The notes beneath the pieces were generated by a model, which did no database searches, had not been told where the DNA came from, and saw nothing but the letters and a program-made list of their open reading frames with translations. The position numbers were made by a program, and so were the translations under genes. This document shows positions 62,705-64,000 of a DNA stretch of 64,000 nt, piece after piece. This DNA comes from Bauldia sp. (GTDB lineage Bacteria; Pseudomonadota; Alphaproteobacteria; Rhizobiales; Kaistiaceae): NCBI GenBank assembly GCA_026126065.1, contig JAHCJY010000005.1, positions 1 through 64,000 on the forward strand, in the 5' to 3' direction. Every line of letters starts with the position of its first letter. Position 1 is the stretch's first letter.

Positions 62705-64000
62705 ATGCCCTTCGCCGCAGCCTCCGTGCCGGTGTTCATCCTCGATGCCGATCCGGCGCAGCGCCGCGCGCTTGCCGAACAGATCGGCCGCTCCGCAGGC
62801 CATCGGTTCACGGCCGTGGCCTGCGGAGACCTCTCCGAAGCCGAGTCCCTCGCCGTCAGTCGCGGGGCGATCGTCCTGGCGGACATCGACGGTGCGGACG
62901 GCACCGCGCACCTCGTGCGGCGCATGGCGGGCCGGCGCGTGATCGCGATGAGCGCGCGCGGCTCCGTCACCGCCGCCGTCGAGGCGATGCGGGCCGGCGC
63001 CGCCGATTTCCTGCCGAAGCCTGTGGGCGCGAAGGTTCTCATCGAGCGCCTCGAGGCCGTGATGGCGGCGACGCGTGCCTCGGCATCGGCCGCCGCAGCG
63101 GCTGCGGCAAGCCTGCCCGACGCTCCCCCGGCTCCTGCGGCGTCCGGAACCGACTTCGCCGGCTTCGTCGGCCGCTCGCCGGCCATGCGTGCCGTCTACG
63201 ACCGCATTGTGAGGCTGGGTCGCTCGAAGGCGCCCGTGCTCGTCACCGGCGAGACCGGGACCGGCAAGGAGATCGCGGCCGAAGCCATCCATGCCGAAGG
63301 CGGCAAGGACCGCCCGTTCATCGTCGTGAACTGCGCCGCGATCCCGACCGCGCTCGCCGAGAGTGAGATCTTCGGCCATGTCCGCGGCGCCTACACCGGC
63401 GCCCATGACGACCGCGCCGGCGCGGCCGAACTGGCGCATGGCGGCACCCTGTTCCTCGACGAGGTGGGTGAGCTCGAGCCGCAGCTCCAGGCAAAGCTCC
63501 TCCGCTTCCTCCAGTCCGGCCGTGTCCAGCGCGTCGGCGAGGCCGTGAGCCGGCCGGTCGACATCCGCCTCGTCTTCGCCACCAACCGCGACCTTGCCGC
63601 CGAAGTCGCCGCCGGCCGGTTCCGCGCCGATCTCTTCCATCGCGTCAACGTCCTTCGCCTCGACCTGCCGCCACTGCGCGAGCGCGGCGACGACATCGGC
63701 CTCCTTGCCGCGCATTTCCTCGACCGCCACGCCGCCGAGGACGGCGTCGCGGTCCCGCAGCTCCAGCCCGATGCCCTTGCGGCGCTTGCGCTGCTCGGCT
63801 GGTCCGGCAATGTCCGCGAGATCCAGAACGCCATGCGTCGGCTCGTCGTCGACGCGCCCGGCGTACCGGTCGACGCTGCGATGGTCGTGGCGGCGACCGA
63901 TGGGCAGAAGTCCGCCGGTGCCGCGCCGGCGAGCGGCGAGGGGATCGTCGCCTTCCACATCGAGGAGCGGCGGATCATCGAGCGGGCCATCGCGCTCTGT
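62705..64000 (+). CDS. NtrC-family sigma-54 response regulator, cut by the window end
   Basis: 432 codons are visible with no stop. A receiver domain (about 8-125) keeps an acceptor-type Asp in IVLADIDGADG and Lys in DFLPKPVG. After an Ala-rich linker, the AAA+ domain shows FVGRSPAMRAVYDRI, Walker A GETGTGKE, the sigma-54 contact loop as GAYTGA, Walker B GGTLFLDEVGELEPQLQ and RADLFHRVNVLRLDLPPLRERGDD in part. The C-terminal Fis-type HTH is beyond the window. Confidence 0.92.
   Translation, partial: MPFAAASVPVFILDADPAQRRALAEQIGRSAGHRFTAVACGDLSEAESLAVSRGAIVLADIDGADGTAHLVRRMAGRRVIAMSARGSVTAAVEAMRAGAADFLPKPVGAKVLIERLEAVMAATRASASAAAAAAASLPDAPPAPAASGTDFAGFVGRSPAMRAVYDRIVRLGRSKAPVLVTGETGTGKEIAAEAIHAEGGKDRPFIVVNCAAIPTALAESEIFGHVRGAYTGAHDDRAGAAELAHGGTLFLDEVGELEPQLQAKLLRFLQSGRVQRVGEAVSRPVDIRLVFATNRDLAAEVAAGRFRADLFHRVNVLRLDLPPLRERGDDIGLLAAHFLDRHAAEDGVAVPQLQPDALAALALLGWSGNVREIQNAMRRLVVDAPGVPVDAAMVVAATDGQKSAGAAPASGEGIVAFHIEERRIIERAIALC

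Noticed and set aside
1..64000. CRISPR array or complete insertion sequence
   Set aside because: No set of regularly spaced direct repeats and no intact transposase was seen on either strand.
62705..64000. Antisense frames of about 428 and 199 codons over the right end
   Set aside because: The plus strand holds a continuous NtrC-type regulator with Walker motifs and GAYTGA; the minus frames are its shadows.

Overview
The window is GC-rich alphaproteobacterial DNA, most likely from a member of the Hyphomicrobiales (Rhizobiales). The grounds are: an irr gene divergent from fabA-fabB-fabI, a class I lysyl-tRNA synthetase, a PleC/DivJ/PdhS-type PAS histidine kinase, a Rhizobium-type GshA, and a tRNA-His that lacks G-1 and carries A73. 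No species is assigned.

Positions 1-10.56 kb are accessory. They hold an AT-richer gene joining a helix-turn-helix to a Nudix-like domain, a small exported protein, the decayed 3' end of a large serine recombinase with its usual small partner gene, and a tightly overlapping five-gene operon (3864-10157). That operon encodes two different adenine-DNA methyltransferases, a 190-residue protein of unknown function, an McrB-like AAA NTPase without a DNA-binding N-terminus, and an McrC-like PD-(D/E)XK nuclease. The layout (two methyltransferases plus three other subunits) recalls the McrBC-type restriction-modification systems BsuMI and LlaJI, but with adenine rather than cytosine methyltransferases. 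It is the best candidate here for a little-described system. The accessory stretch stops at a tRNA-Ser(GGA) gene.

From 10.56 kb rightward the content is core genome. 10.8-20.2 kb: msrA, otsBA for trehalose, an HI0933-type flavoprotein, lepA and small envelope proteins. 20.2-27.7 kb: the unsaturated fatty-acid operon fabA-fabB-fabI opposite irr, then an SH3 protein, an alpha/alpha-toroid protein, lysS and a TerB-like protein. 27.9-31.1 kb: an overlapping rRNA methyltransferase / TrmH-family methyltransferase / lspA / binding-protein operon. 31.2-35.4 kb: a CoxG-like protein, bfd and bfr (each preceded by a candidate Irr operator), a degenerate glycerol-kinase homologue and glk. 35.4-43.5 kb: an AsmA protein, a two-gene ferric-iron ABC system without its ATPase, and the PdhS-like kinase.

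From 43.7 to 64 kb: tRNA-His, a DUF2076 protein, a cobalamin riboswitch leading a complete FecCD/BtuCDF-type importer, outer-membrane proteins, xseA, rsmE, gshA, a 1-Cys peroxiredoxin, a DUF3422 protein, malate synthase, tag, ribF, a HAD phosphatase and the start of a sigma-54 response regulator that runs off the window. Two homologous outer-membrane genes at 49.5-51.9 kb arose by a segmental duplication that also copied the 3' end of xseA; the relic of that tail lies between them and appears to act as a terminator.

Iron is a recurring theme: irr, bfd/bfr, a ferric-iron importer and a riboswitch-controlled metal-chelate importer all lie within 25 kb.
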